Assembly: GCA_003184365.1 (NCBI GenBank)
Contig: NKYR01000064.1
Span: forward strand, 124,001 to 188,000
DNA from: Evernia prunastri
Taxonomy: Eukaryota > Ascomycota > Lecanoromycetes > Lecanorales > Parmeliaceae
Direction: 5' to 3'
Length of the DNA stretch: 64,000 nt
The notes under the pieces are model-generated. The model was not told the origin of the DNA. It worked only from the letters and a program-made list of their open reading frames with translations, and made no database searches. Made by a program: the position numbers and the translations under genes. Shown piece after piece: positions 21,444 through 33,480 of the stretch (positions are counted from its first letter, which is position 1; every line of letters begins with the position of its first letter).

Positions 21444-22406
21444 CGTGCTCTGCGTATTACATCCAAGTTTCTTACGATACGAGCATCTACGACACTACAA
21501 CAGCCAGAACCTACATCGCTATTTCCAAAACAGAGCTCTCGATGTGCTTGATTTCAAGAGGCTCCTTCCTAAACGTCCAAGGGTCCAAGAGTTATTTATT
21601 GCAACACCCGTTTGATGGTACTTTGTTTACTCTACATGATCCGCAAGCTGCTACGCGGCGACCTAATACCAACCTTGCAGACTTAATAATATGCAACTCT
21701 CGTTGTCTGTGTTTCATGTGATGCGCGTCATGCAAGCTAAAGTATGGGGAAGCTCTACTCTATTGATGGATTTTGTGTCAGACCGTTGCCATCCCGCAAT
21801 AAAATAGGCGCTGCTTCCATTGCCTGCGAGTTCTATAAGATCGAATAACGCCAACTCAAGGGGATTCCAGCTTGTTTGATTGTTTTCGCCATGCTGCTTC
21901 TACCGCCAATTTCCCAGAGTCGATGGAAACGTGGGTAGGAAAGAGTTGCGCCTGCCCGGATCTGCTCCTGCCAACGGTAGGCTTCACATGGACCTTCCAT
22001 CTGCTTCTGCGAGAACCGAGGCATTTCTTCGTCGCACAAATTCTTCAAGCCGAATCATGTCGTCTTTGACGTTTGTCATCTACAGCAGAATGAGACGGCT
22101 CACTCATACATCTGGTGTATCAATATTCGATGATTTGATGGCTTGGCACGAAGCAATTGAACCCTGCCGAGTACTTATCCACTCTTTACTACTGTGTGCT
22201 TCTAATCTTGGTTTAGATGAATATGTCTGGGAAAACAGGGATTTACAACAGCTTGTATGACTCCTTTCTCCAGTTCCCTTTCAACTCAAAATATATATAC
22301 CATTTAATCCACTTTCTCAAGCGTAGATCCATGCTCTATTTGCCAAGATATACCATTATACTAAGCAAGTTAAGCAAAAACCGAATAAAAAGGAATCCTC
22401 CATTTA
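21444..22406. other. Intergenic
   Basis: Upstream regions of the two flanking divergent genes. Short frames at 21880-22260 lack motif or splice support. The part just before 22407 is A/T-rich with TATATATACC near 22292. Confidence 0.35.
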
Positions 22407-23402
22407 ATGCATTATCGCTCCCCATGGGTATATAACCGTGAAATATTTCCCTCCATTCCTCCATCCTACACACCACTCATCTTACACACCACACATCTCA
22501 CAAATATCTTTGCCCGCAACAGCGAACATCAAGCACAAGAAAAGTACCCACGCCTAATCTTACCATCCGCTCTCGAGCATCAAACGCACTCAACCACCGT
22601 GTCAGGCATCAAAGACTGTACTTCTCCGCGTGAATATGCCGAACCTGCCTTCTACAACTCCCCCCCAGCCTCCGCCTTACCCATCCCTAACTTCAGTCGG
22701 CGCTCTCCGGCCGTCGCCGACGTAAGCACCCACCCCTTCCAACCTTTGAACACGGGAAAAAGATCTCCTCTAGATGCCATTACTGACACTGCTCAGTTTC
22801 CATCCGATGCAGAGCCTTCCAGCCCCAGTCGTCCATCGGTCTCCTTCACCCCGGATACCAAACGACACGACGGCGGGAGAGCCCCATCGACAAGCAAGGA
22901 ACGTGACGTGATGGTAAGGAGTTCATTCATCCAGGAGAAGAAGCGGCGGCGTGCGGCAGAGAAGACTTTGGTGAGACTGGTGCAATGTGTGAACCACCTG
23001 CTGCTGTTCGCGACCGGGGGACGAGTGCAGATTCCAGCCGGACGGCAGCATATCCTGCGGCCAAGGATCGGGGTCGTTGGACCTGGACAAGAACAAGAAC
23101 AAGATGGCGACGCCGACGACGAAATGTCCCTGACCAGCAGCAGCAGCAGCAGTGAAGGAGACAGCCCACCCAGCAGTGATGACGAAATGACCCAATTCGA
23201 CGTCGAAGTAGCCAGATTCGCACCTCAGCAGGGCGAAGTCAGCCTCGCTGCCAATTTTCCGGTAATGGATCCCAAGGAATCGGGGGCGAGTGCGAAGGTC
23301 GACAGTGGTAGTGGTGAGGAGGAAGGAGAAGCGGAGGAGGTTGTTCTCGAGTTTTGGGAGTATGAGGAAAAGGGCGAGGTTTATTTCTCGGTGATGGAGT
23401 AG
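22407..23402 (+). CDS. Acidic hypothetical protein with a basic helix
   Basis: An open frame of 331 codons. It contains a likely 75-base intron (22722-22796: GTAAGC donor, TACTGACACTGCTCAG end) whose length is a multiple of three, so both spliced (306 aa) and unspliced forms are open. The first ATG at 22407 is uncertain. The N-terminal 90 residues look leader-like, and the conserved-looking part starts around FPSDAEP. Recognisable pieces are a basic helix (EKKRRRAAEKTLVRLVQCV, possibly nucleic-acid binding or nuclear targeting), a Ser-rich run, and a strongly Glu-rich C-terminus. No named domain was recognised. Confidence 0.45.
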   Translation: MHYRSPWVYNREIFPSIPPSYTPLILHTTHLTNIFARNSEHQAQEKYPRLILPSALEHQTHSTTVSGIKDCTSPREYAEPAFYNSPPASALPIPNFSRRSPAVADVSTHPFQPLNTGKRSPLDAITDTAQFPSDAEPSSPSRPSVSFTPDTKRHDGGRAPSTSKERDVMVRSSFIQEKKRRRAAEKTLVRLVQCVNHLLLFATGGRVQIPAGRQHILRPRIGVVGPGQEQEQDGDADDEMSLTSSSSSSEGDSPPSSDDEMTQFDVEVARFAPQQGEVSLAANFPVMDPKESGASAKVDSGSGEEEGEAEEVVLEFWEYEEKGEVYFSVME

Positions 23403-23763
23403 GGGAGAGATTAAGGAGGAGATCAGAACAGCGGGATTATGAGTTTCTTATGTTAGTATTTCGTTTTGGGAGGGTTTGTTTGCAATGAAAGGACTGTATT
23501 TATGACTTAATCATTCGCACAAGAACAGAGGATAAAATGATGTCTTTTCCGCATACCGAGTAACTGAGTACGTATTCTGCTTCAGCCAAGTCATTACCTT
23601 TGTGTTGAGCAAAGGTTTCGCCAGAGGCTATGATGCCCCGATACATATAAAAGGCCAAGGCTATTATCGATATCAGTCGACTCCAACCCTGCTTTATGGA
23701 ACGCTACCTCGTTGCGACGTCTAAGAAAATATCGGGAAAAAGACAATCTGCCGTTGGAACCTC

Positions 23764-23998
23764 ATGTTCCTAGCACCCATAGGTACCTTGGAGCCTCGCC
23801 TGCCATAGCACAATAGCCTGCGAATAGGAATGAAACGTCGTTTCGAACTCTATGGTCGCAGAGTCATGGTTCAATCTCATTTCTAAGGACGTTCCTCCAG
23901 CATGGCCCAATCTCGGCCGCCTCGATGATTCGAAGACGAAGACGACTGTGGTAGCCATGTGTACGAAACCGGCACTCTTGAGACGTTTGACTTTCGTA
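23764..23998 (-). pseudogene. Decayed start of a PKS dehydratase (DH) domain
   Basis: Continuing in frame past the PKS stop codon, the minus strand still codes for the beginning of a DH domain: an RNVLRNEIEP block, a DHRV motif and AGYCAMAGEA. The reading frame is interrupted by a second stop at 23864-23866. Both stops sit where this family has tryptophan, so each is a single G-to-A change on the coding strand. After about 23770 homology fades. No ER, KR or ACP domain is found further on. Confidence 0.65.
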
Positions 23999-26900
23999 CT
24001 AATATGCAGCTCGATGGTCCCATGGATATGTCGGAAGATCCGTCATGATCTTCCCAGACGGGAAGAGCTTTGTAAAATCGAAGGCGATGCCAAATTGGTA
24101 TAGCAAACCAAACGCGGAGAGCAGGCTTTCTTCGCAGTTGTTGCCTCGGACCATTGCAGGCGCGTACATGAGCGGAGAGGTCTCTTTTGAACAGATGCTC
24201 CTAAGGGGTGCGGAGAGCATCCCATGAAGTCCGATCTCCAAAAAAACCCTGTCGGGCAGGTCTCGTGTAACGCTGGTAATGGCGGATGAGAGCAGAACCG
24301 GAGAGGTCAGGTTTCTCGCATAAAAGTGTGAGCCCATGGCCTCTGTCTCCGTCTTTGTAACCATCCCTCCGGTGACGCTAGAATAGAAAGGTATACTGGG
24401 GTTCTCGGGGAAGAGGCCCTGCTTCCTGAATTCTTCGTCTATGAAGGTTATATAGTCACGGCTCGCAGCCTCCATATGGTCTGAGAGGCCAATGTGAGCA
24501 TCCACATTTACTGAACTAAGCAAAAGAAGTACTCACGGGAATGGTAAGCCGTTTGGATTGGATACAAGCGAACGGGGACATGTGGCATCTTCGTCTTGAT
24601 ATCTTCTAAGACTTTCTCAACCTTGTCACGGTCTCCGGAGATCACTGTATTGCTTGGACAGTTCTCTAGGGCAACCACCACCCCGCTAACGAGCAATCTT
24701 GAAGTTTCGTTCATGCCGAGTCCGACAAAGGCCATAGCCCCATTTTCGGTTTGCGTTTTCGTAGCTTGACCACGATAATAGGCGACTATCAGTGCTGCTG
24801 GGAGGGAGAGAGCTCCGCACGTGTATGCTGCAGCTATTTCGCCACTTGACTGGCCTACGACAGCATTCGGATGTACACCGTATCGCTTGAAGATATTAAC
24901 GAGTCCAATTTGTACCGCGGCGCAAATCGGCTGCGCAAATTCTGCCTGATGCAGCCGGCTTGATGCAGCCGGCTTTCGTAACTCGCCTTTCTGGAGGTCA
25001 ATCACGGAAAAGAGCGGGATATCTTGTACTTACTTTCTATGGTCCATTCTGGGGGATGTATCAAGGTTTGGAGTACTCTATCCATCGCTTTTATATCATC
25101 CCTGAATCCTACGTCTGTCTCAAGGAGATCAACGCCCATTCCCGGCCATTGTGCACCTTGGCCACTGAATACCATGACAATGCTTGGGGCTTTTGCGGAC
25201 AGCACCGGCGATGGTACAATTTGTTCCAGCCCCTCCCCAACCACGGCGAAGGATCTATAGGGCATATGCTCTCGACTTCTGGCCATGGTGTAAGCAACAT
25301 CCATGCGCCTTTCTGGATGTAATTTGAGATAGTTGAGGCTCTGTGGGATAAGTCGCTCCTGCGAGTATTCTGTGTTTGCAGAGAACAAAACCAGCGACAA
25401 TCGCCGTTCAGGCGTTGTGCAAGCATGATCGAAACCTTTTCCGATTCCTGATCCCGAGTCGATGATCACCTTGATTATTGTCCAGTGAGCCTACATTGGA
25501 ATGGGGCATGGAAGATAGTTGATAACAGAACTTACGTGTGCATTCACTCCACCAGTCCCGAACGAGTTTATACTTATACGAAGCGCGCGATCTTTTGGCC
25601 ATGCCGTGGCTTTGATGGGGACCTTAAGGCTCTTCTCATGGAATGGGACTGGCGACTGTTAGCAGGAGGTCTTGAAAGCCCCATCAGACCTACTTCTGGG
25701 ATTTGAGTTGCTGAATTTGATGTTTGGAGGAATGATCTCATGTTCCAAAGCCAGAATCGCTTTGATAAGACTTGTCAGTCCAGAAGCTCCCTCGGAATGG
25801 CCCACGTTTGGCTTGACCTGAGATCAATTGGCTTGGATAGGATCAAATGATTGCTTTTTGATGCTTACTGATCCTATGAAGACGCCTTTGTGTCCAAAAA
25901 CATTACCAAATGCAGTTGCCTCCACGGAATCTCCTACTAATGTTTTCATATCATGGCACTTGAGGTATGAATCAGAAAGCTGTCGCAAAATACATTGAAG
26001 ATAGATAATACCTCTACGAACGCCGTGTCTTCGGCGGCGAGTCCAGCACCCTGGTATACATTATGCATCAACGACTCTTGGCTTGGCACATTTGGTTGTA
26101 GTGGATTGAGATCTCTGCCGTCGTTGTTCGCGCCCGTGTTACGGATTATAGCCCTGACCGGGTTTCCATCTCTGATGGCATCATCTAGCCGTTTGACATA
26201 AACTGCGATGATAGCTTCTCCCGAGCCCAATCCATCTGCGGCTGCGTCAAATATTTTGCAGGCGCCTTCAGGGAACAGAATGCCCTTCGGGGTCAGGGCT
26301 GCCGTTGCGGTCGAGGTCATACTTAAATTTGTTCCCGCGACGATTGCGGCTGAACAATGGCGCATCCTCAATGCTGTACAAGCTTCGTGTAACCCAACAA
26401 GTGATGATGAGCAGCCAGTCTTGATGGTCATGCTATGTGTTGTAAGTTGGTTTCTGTTCGGAAAGACATCTAGCAACCAACCTAGGACCACGCAGATCGA
26501 ATTCATATGAGACACCGTTGGCGATCGTTAGGTCACTATGGCCAGGTAGGATTTGTCGTTCAGAATATTGAGACTCGCTTGCACTCATCTGGAGCCGTTC
26601 CTCTCCGTGGGTTCCAACATAGCAGCCAATTGACTTTCCCCGATATTCAACCTCGCCAGCGTTATCTAAGCACTCTCGAGTAATCTCTAGAAGTTGCTTT
26701 TGCTGCGGATCCATCCTTTCTATTTCATCACGAGTCATGGAAAAAAATGAAGCGTCAAGTCTTGCAAGATCTTCATCTAAAAAGTACCCGCATTGGGTCT
26801 CAGTAGCTCCTTTAGTCCCCGAAGAATCATTGCTTGCTGGCGCCTTGTATCTGCTTGAAGGAATCGGCCCTCTGGCGTCACGACCGTCCACGAGCAGGTC

Positions 26901-27071
26901 CCAAAAGGCCGCAGCATCACGGATCCCACCGGGTAGTCGCATAGCCAGTCCGCAGACTGCGAGGGATGCTGGAGTCACCGACAATTTCTGGAAGCTATGC
27001 ATTGCGGTGGCGTTCGAGACCTTTGCAGCATTGGCACAGCGAGTAGCTTCGCTGTTCGGTTGTCCAGTCAT
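23999..27071 (-). CDS. Truncated highly reducing polyketide synthase (KS-AT), 901 aa
   Basis: Eight exons splice in phase: 27071-26482, 26432-26012, 25958-25869, 25817-25694, 25648-25536, 25469-25034, 24986-24537 and 24480-23999. The first half is a ketosynthase: CGLAMRLPGG start, MDPQQKQLLE, active-site TGCSSSLVGLHEA, His in an ECHDMKT segment that replaces the usual EAHGTGT, and NVGHSEGASG. Then comes INSFGTGGVNAH. The second half is an acyltransferase: FSGQGAQWPGMG, GQSSGEIAAAY with Gln where His is commonest, and AYHSHHMEA. The protein stops at YPWDH, the first motif of the dehydratase. A complete reducing PKS would be well over 2000 residues, so this is a pseudogene or a KS-AT fragment. 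A 14-base tandem duplication lies at about 24948-24975. The product is unknown. Confidence 0.8.
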
Positions 27072-30000
27072 AATGCTAACATGGAATGGATGGGTTCGCA
27101 CAAATCGTTTGAATCGTCGTATGATAGCCCCTTCCGCCACCTGTATTTAGGGTGTCGTGTATCGCTAATAGCAGTCACTTCTTTATGTTTATGAGTTGCA
27201 AACTAGATGAGATTGCTTGGCAAAATTCACCGCACCCGCCTCCGCAGCTCGGGAGGAACAAATCGTCAAATATCGACCTTTTCTTAACGAAAACTGTTGA
27301 TATATATTATTGTGTTGATGGATGTAACACTGATTGGGTGATTTAGTCTGCGACTTTTGGGAGAATTCACGGCCAATGATAATACTTTCGCTACCGGATG
27401 TTGGGATGATATGCGATTTTGTGACTTCACTGGGCTACCTTGTTCCAGATAATCGCTACGGAAGCCCCGGCACGCTTGGAAATCTTCTTCCAGCATTGCG
27501 CATGCGTCGATCCTACACTTTGGTATATCAGGTACACAAAGGGTCTCGTCACGTCGCTTCGAGACGACTCATTTTGCGATCATGGGCCCAATCCGAAGAT
27601 GTTCGTCGCCAGGTAGGTACGAGGTGGGTACGAGGTGGGTACGAGTACTTGAGGTAACTCCAGGAACTAAGGTAAGCTTAGCACCCCACACGATGTTGGC
27701 ACCGAGAACCTGTTCTCGGTTCTTGGTTACCTGTGGATGACTCTTTGCCGGTCCGAGGCAGCTCCCGTGGTGGAGTGGCAATCAGCACCGCCCTAGTGAA
27801 ACGACCCAACGACTACCTTAGGAGAACCTGGACCAGTGGACATACCTAAGCTCATAAAGTGTACTACTACTGACGTTAGTAAGAAACAAATGTGCGAACC
27901 GGCCCTTGGTTGGGTAAGTGAACTGGTAGGTAAGTTGTATGCAATTCTGCATCCATGAAGTTGCTAGGTAACCTTACCACCCTCAAATCTATTATCTCGG
28001 TCCAGCTACCAAGTGACAGTAATGGCGGTTGTCCATGTTTCATATGTCATATTTTGTGAGCTATCATATGACCACGTGGAGCGAACAAGCTGAACTTGCC
28101 CCTCCTCGTTCCCCCATTAAACGAGTGGTCAATCTTCGCCAATGGAAAGCCCACTTGTCCACGGGAAAATTCTCAGTATCTATTAGGCCGAAAGGATAGA
28201 CTCTGGTTGGTGGCCTAGTTGCAGAAACATTTACTGTCCAACCGCTCCAGCAGAAAGACATGGTTGTCCCCAATATCGCTCGAGTACTTATTGGATGTGC
28301 GGACAAGCTTGATCATCGCTTCGAGAAGTACGAAATACCTACCCACTCTCTCTTCAATAATGTGCGACATGATGGGATCTGAGGCCGAATCATACCCTTG
28401 ATTGAGCTCAGTGAAGATGGCTGTTCGGAGTGAATGTCAATCTACTTTTCAACGTGTAGCGTTCTTGATTCTTGAAACCTCTTGTATCCCTGAATCTAGG
28501 TATGGGTTAGGGGGATTTTAATAACCTTAGGCTCTCTTAACTTCGAGATCATCAGATAACGGAACGGCATACCGGGTACCGTTATTTAATTACTGTACCC
28601 CTCCGTACAAGGCTCCAAGGTACGTTAGCCTCTAGAGCGAAGCAAATACCTCATGCTTTGATGTAATCTTACCTTAGGGCTTAGGTACAATTAGGTTCCC
28701 TAGGTAGCTGAACGGGCCGCTGAGTGCCGCTAAGGTAAGATTACTCTATCTTTCCTAGGTAGGTACCTAAAATGTCGTACCCGAGGTACCTAAATGCCGC
28801 CGCTACGTTTGTCATTGAAAGTTAAATCAAAATCAAAATACCTAAATGGTCCTGGGGGAACTGCTGTTACATGGAAACATCATCGTTCCTCATACCTGGA
28901 GCTCGTACCTGAGCTCTACTCCATGCTGATTACACCTAAGGACCCTTCGGGCCCACGGGCTTTAATCTACCCCGAAACGCCGGACTTATCAAAAAGCAGT
29001 CTTTTCTCCTTCCTATCAATACCGACATATCTAAATTATATGATCGGGGACACTAGCAATGCAGAACGTAATGTTTATTAAATTTGGCAACGAAGTCCTC
29101 CGCTCGTCCGCCTATCCGGGAACAAGGATAATGAAGGTAATGCGTGGTGTGGGTGTGTGGGTGTGGGTGTGTGTAAGGTAATTCCAGAATAAACAGGAAT
29201 GACAAGAAGAAAAAAAAATGCCCTCAATTAATGATGTTGAGATCCCTTGTGCCACTGTCCCTCATGAAATTCATATATCCTGATGGGTGAACGTTCTATA
29301 TAGTCGCCCTTTTTCGAATTGTCGCTCAGGAGATTCGGCATCTTGCATCTCGTCCAACCCCGCGTGTTCCGGTTTGACGTCTTCGATTCCCAGAAGTGCC
29401 GGTGGAGGTGGCTGCATTTGCTCTAACCCTCTCTGGATTGCGAGGATTGCGTGCGTCCGGGGAGTCGTCAAGCCACAGTGTATCCCTGCTGTCCATCGCT
29501 GATCAACACCGTATGTAGTCTTTGGGTAAGGCACGGTACAGTATCCGCCAAGACGTCGCACCGACATACGTATGAAGCTACTCAACCCCGCCTCGACGAT
29601 CAGTTGAGCCAATTTCCTTCGGAACCTATGTCTCAGATACGCAGCAAGTATTTCAACGTCTTACCTTCTCAATGAAGTATATCCGGCCAGCTTCCGCGTT
29701 CGAGGTTGTCTAGCTACTCGAGCGGGCGTGAGCGTGCTATCTGTTCGATAGAGGGGTGAAAAGGTTCGATAGAAGTGAGCATACATCGAGTATATGCGGC
29801 TCACTGAAGATAAAGCGATTTCGTTGTATGTAAGTACTTTATCAGAGGTGAAAATATACAGTTCTAAAATCTTGACATAACAGTCATTGATTGCTTCAGA
29901 AAATAAGAAACCGCTACACCATTGTGCCAGCGTCATTAGGAATCGAACCCAATACGACTATACCTCCGACCACACGTGCTTAACATCGGCAAATCTGGAA

Positions 30001-31597
30001 AGATCATCCTACAATTAGAGTTCCATATCTGGCGTATCTTGCGCATTTCCTGCTTATCGCAGAGCTGAACTGCTTACCTTGCTATAAGCAAGGAATGCGC
30101 CGACATGCTAGTGGTCAGAATAAATGGCAGTTCTAGCCGCTGATCCTGGAGAAGTATTAACTGTATCTCTAACAAACTACAAGTTGCGAAAAGATGTTTG
30201 CTGTGAGGCTTGGTCTTCTAATCACATGCTTTAACTTTGGAGACTGAAGATCTTCTATCAGATCAGCTGTTATGGTAAGGTCAATCGTTGGCGTGGTCAA
30301 AAATGCTACTTATTCTGACCACCCGCCTGCATGGTGAGCAACTCAGTCCTGTGATAAGCAAAACATCCGCCAAGTGGACAACTTAGCAACTCGAACGCCG
30401 ATTTTATTTCTCAATGACTTTCAAAAGGATCGACATGGCGACTTGTATGACGAGGACTATTCACACCACCGGAAATCTGACCTCGAGATGATGCGTCTTG
30501 GTCAAGGCTCGAGTATCTGAAAGGCCTCGAGTGAATAACCTTGCTATCACAATGTTATCAATCTAGTTATAAAAGTCGATTTGGCTACAACTTCTGCTCA
30601 CCTGGCGCATAGCAATTGGCATGGGCTCATCGTGCTCCCACCTGCTAATCTCGCGCATCCCGCGCATAATTTGCTCAAGTTTCAATCTCATATACCCCGA
30701 CGAAGTTCCCTCAGTTGATATTAGAATAATTCCAAATGAAGATGAAAGGACGGATAAAAGAATCAGGAAGGCCGAGTTTGGGTATTGGTATAGAGAACCG
30801 CTAATGTAGGGATGATAACACTACACATGTCAGTGCCTAGGATTATGGGGCTGAGATCATATATTATGGGGAAGTGACAGTCAAATTGCATTATGAGGGT
30901 GTGTTGGAGATTGCTGCAGCTACGCCTCTGCAGCCATGAGAGTTCACAGCCTCTGCAGCCTTCGCAGCCTTCCAAAGTCACTGAAGCGATGGAGATTATC
31001 TCCGTCACGCGCATACTCATATCAATGCCTATTTGCATGCTCGTTTGCATACCCATTTGCATATCCATTTGCATACCCATACCCATATCAATGCCGGGCC
31101 ATGCGACAGCAAAATATTCGCCACATGGTTTGGGATATATCTTTTCAAAAGGTGTCTCCCACAAATATCCCACACCATTCCGAGGCGTAGCTGCAGTACC
31201 AAGCACCGCCCATGTGACAAATCAACATAGCTTTCACAGACATCATATACTGGCGAGTAGCCTTCACACCACTCCATAGAAAATTAGTCAATACTTCATA
31301 AACTTAATCTCAACAATCTCGAACTTTAAAACGACGAGCGAAGCCTCTACTCTACATCGAAATAACTTTTCACCAGGGCAGTCGGACATGTTCAGCATAT
31401 GGAACCTCTCACCCCCATCAGACCTCTTTTGCACCCCCGTCGAGCTGGAAGCCGAGCGTGAGCGTGCTCAGGCCTGAGTATATAATGAATAGGTCAGGTC
31501 ATTAGTGTCTTCCCTCTACTTTGTCCGGAAACCTTACACTCCTTGAATTTGTAAAACCTTATACGTTTCGCTTTGATACGCTCAGGAACTTGGGCCC
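27072..31597. other. Gene-poor region between PKS and P450 relics
   Basis: No gene I can support in 4.5 kb. A threefold repeat of TACGAGGTGGG lies at about 27615-27645. The stretch 28480-28800 is full of GGTACCTAA and CCTAGGTA-type palindromic bits. GT-rich simple sequence (GTGTGGGTGTGTGGG) lies at 29150-29175. A 113-residue minus-strand frame (29271-29612) has no recognised motif. A TTGGG-TTCGATT-CCTAA stem-loop like a tRNA T arm is on the minus strand near 29940-29960, without the rest of a tRNA. The 31020-31095 stretch is a 12-base minisatellite. Confidence 0.4.
31018..31102. repeat. 12-base minisatellite flanked by short direct repeats
   Basis: About five degenerate copies of CATTTGCATACC, bounded on both sides by CATATCAATGCC. 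Frames through it translate to Met/Gly or His/Leu repeats. Confidence 0.6.
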
Positions 31598-33480
31598 ATG
31601 GCTTCACTCGTGGACACTTTGACAGCGACGCTCTCCTGGCTTCCGAGTTTTGTTTTGCTGCTGCTGGGGACTCAGTTCAGTGTGAGGCAACACTTTGTAA
31701 CCTCCTAGGCAGGAGGACACTCCCAGATCTGATTGTCATTATGCTCACGACCGTTAGTATTGGGCTGTGTTGGGCATCTACAATGTCTTCTTCCACCCCT
31801 CTCGCCCGATCCCCTGGACCTAAGCTCTGGGCCGCCTACCGCCTACCCTTCATCATCTCCATGGTGAGAGGCAATCTTGTTCATCAAACCAAAGCCTTTC
31901 ACGCAAAGTACGGCGGCGTGGTCCGTATAGCACCCGACGAACTCTCATTCACTGCTGAGCATGCTTGGCGGGATATCTATGCTCATCGTGCCGGCCACCA
32001 GAACTTCCCCCAGGTGGCCAGATAGAACACCATACCCAGCCTTGGCACCAAAAAGCCTTGCCATATCCTGAATGCTAATAATGTCGATCATTCTCGTATC
32101 CGCAAGCTATTCTCACATGCGTTCTCAGAAAAAGCTATGGCGGAACAGGAGTCATTAATCCAATCGTACGTTGAGCTACTCATCAACCAGCTCCGAAAAC
32201 GAGCCGAGAAGAGTCAAGGCTCTGCTCTTAATATGTCTACATGGTACAGCTTTCTGACCTTTGACATTATCGGCGACCTTGGTTTTGGAAAGTCGTTCAA
32301 CTGCTTACAAGATGCGAAATATCACGCCTGGGTCGGAGTAGCTATGAGTCAGTGTGAGTTATGTTTTCCGAGCCATTTCATCCTCATTCATAGTGCATTA
32401 TGAGTTGCAAGACATGTCGCAGGAGTCAAATACTGCCGCGACATATTTCACGACTCCAAGTTGGTCCCAGAAGAGATATGCTGACTCCGGAAATTATAAA
32501 GTCAAGGTCGCCACCTTTGCACTCGCGATGCACCATTATTCCCTCGGCCGATGGCTCCTGCAGAATTTTCTACCTCACAAGTTGTATAGCAACGTCGTCA
32601 AGCACAATCAATTCTGCGATAATATGGTTCGCCGCAGGTTGAATCTCAAAGTCGAAAGGCCGGATTTCCTCTCTGAGGTTTAGAAACATAATGATGAGAA
32701 GGGAATGACGATAGAAGAAATTGTCGAGACGTCGAAGATTTTGGTTGTCGCTGGCAGTGAGCCGGTATCGTTCACTCTTTCGGGAATCACCAGCTCCTTA
32801 GCCGGAAATCCTGTTGCGATGGAGGAAATTGTTAGGGAACGCGGAACTTTCAAAGACGAGTCTTTTATCACTTCCGGTGCAGTCTGCAAGTTACCATTCT
32901 TGAATGCTGTCATTGAAGAAGGATTGCGCCTTTTCCCATCAGCCCCTGATGGCTTCCGACGTGAGATACCCCCCGGAGGTGATGAAGTCTGCGGGGAGTG
33001 GTTACCGGAAGGAGTGAGTCTCAAGTCACCTGCGTCGTGAAACTCTGAGTACCATTCAAAGAAAAGCCCCGCTAATGCGCGCCTTTTTCATCTCAGACAA
33101 TTGTGAAAGTCAGCGTGTGGGCAGCGTTCATGTCCTCCTCCAGCTTCGCTCGACCCACTGCGTTCCTGCCGGAGCGCTGGCTCGCCAATCAATCATCTTC
33201 TCCATCTGAATTTGACAACCACAACCGGAAAATATTCAACCCCTTCGGGCTCGGAGCTCGCAATTGTATTGGCCAGAATCTGGCTTGGATGGAGCTGCGC
33301 TTGATCCTTGCTCGTATGATTTGGAACTTCGATATCAGCCTCCCTACGGACTCACTGAAATTGGATTTGGAAAGTTGGAAGACATATTGCGTCTGGGAGA
33401 AGAAGCCAATTGAGGTGGTACTGACGCCTACCCAAGATGACGTCCTCCATCACAGTCAGATAGTTGAGTTAGCTAGCTGA
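31598..33480 (+). pseudogene. Cytochrome P450 pseudogene
   Basis: Exons with intact splice sites (31598-31681, 31758-32353, 32502-33013, 33097-33480) spell a class II fungal P450. Seen are an N-terminal hydrophobic anchor, a proline-rich hinge (FHP...GPKLWAAYRLP), a helix-I region with AGSE, ExxR in VIEEGLR, the ERW motif, and the haem loop FNPFGLGARNCIG. Coding is broken three times: one extra base near 31800, a TAG at 32023-32025 and a TAG at 32681-32683. The family is closest in look to P450s of secondary metabolism (CYP65-like), and it lies 4.5 kb from the PKS remnant. The second intron is the 148-base copy shared with the formamidase gene. Loss of function is inferred from the three breaks. 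The haem loop itself is still intact. Confidence 0.75.
32354..32501 (+). mobile_element. Introner-like intron, P450 copy (148 bases)
   Basis: A phase-1 intron from GTGAGT to TATAAAG. Position by position it matches the formamidase intron 47698-47845 at 109 of 148 sites without a gap, including a perfect 23-base block at 32452-32474. Both have the ATGCTGACT branch site 18 bases from the end. Confidence 0.85.

Noticed and set aside
29932..30000. tRNA gene on the minus strand, from a T-arm-like stem-loop with a GGTTCGATTCC B box
   Set aside because: The T arm is perfect, but I find no matching acceptor stem, D arm or anticodon arm at the right distance. It may be chance or a SINE/tRNA relic.
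32354..32683. Coding exon fusing formamidase-like residues (TPSWSQK) into the P450
   Set aside because: The shared segment lies between proper GT and AG sites in both genes and is missing from both protein families. It is a shared intron, not a shared exon.
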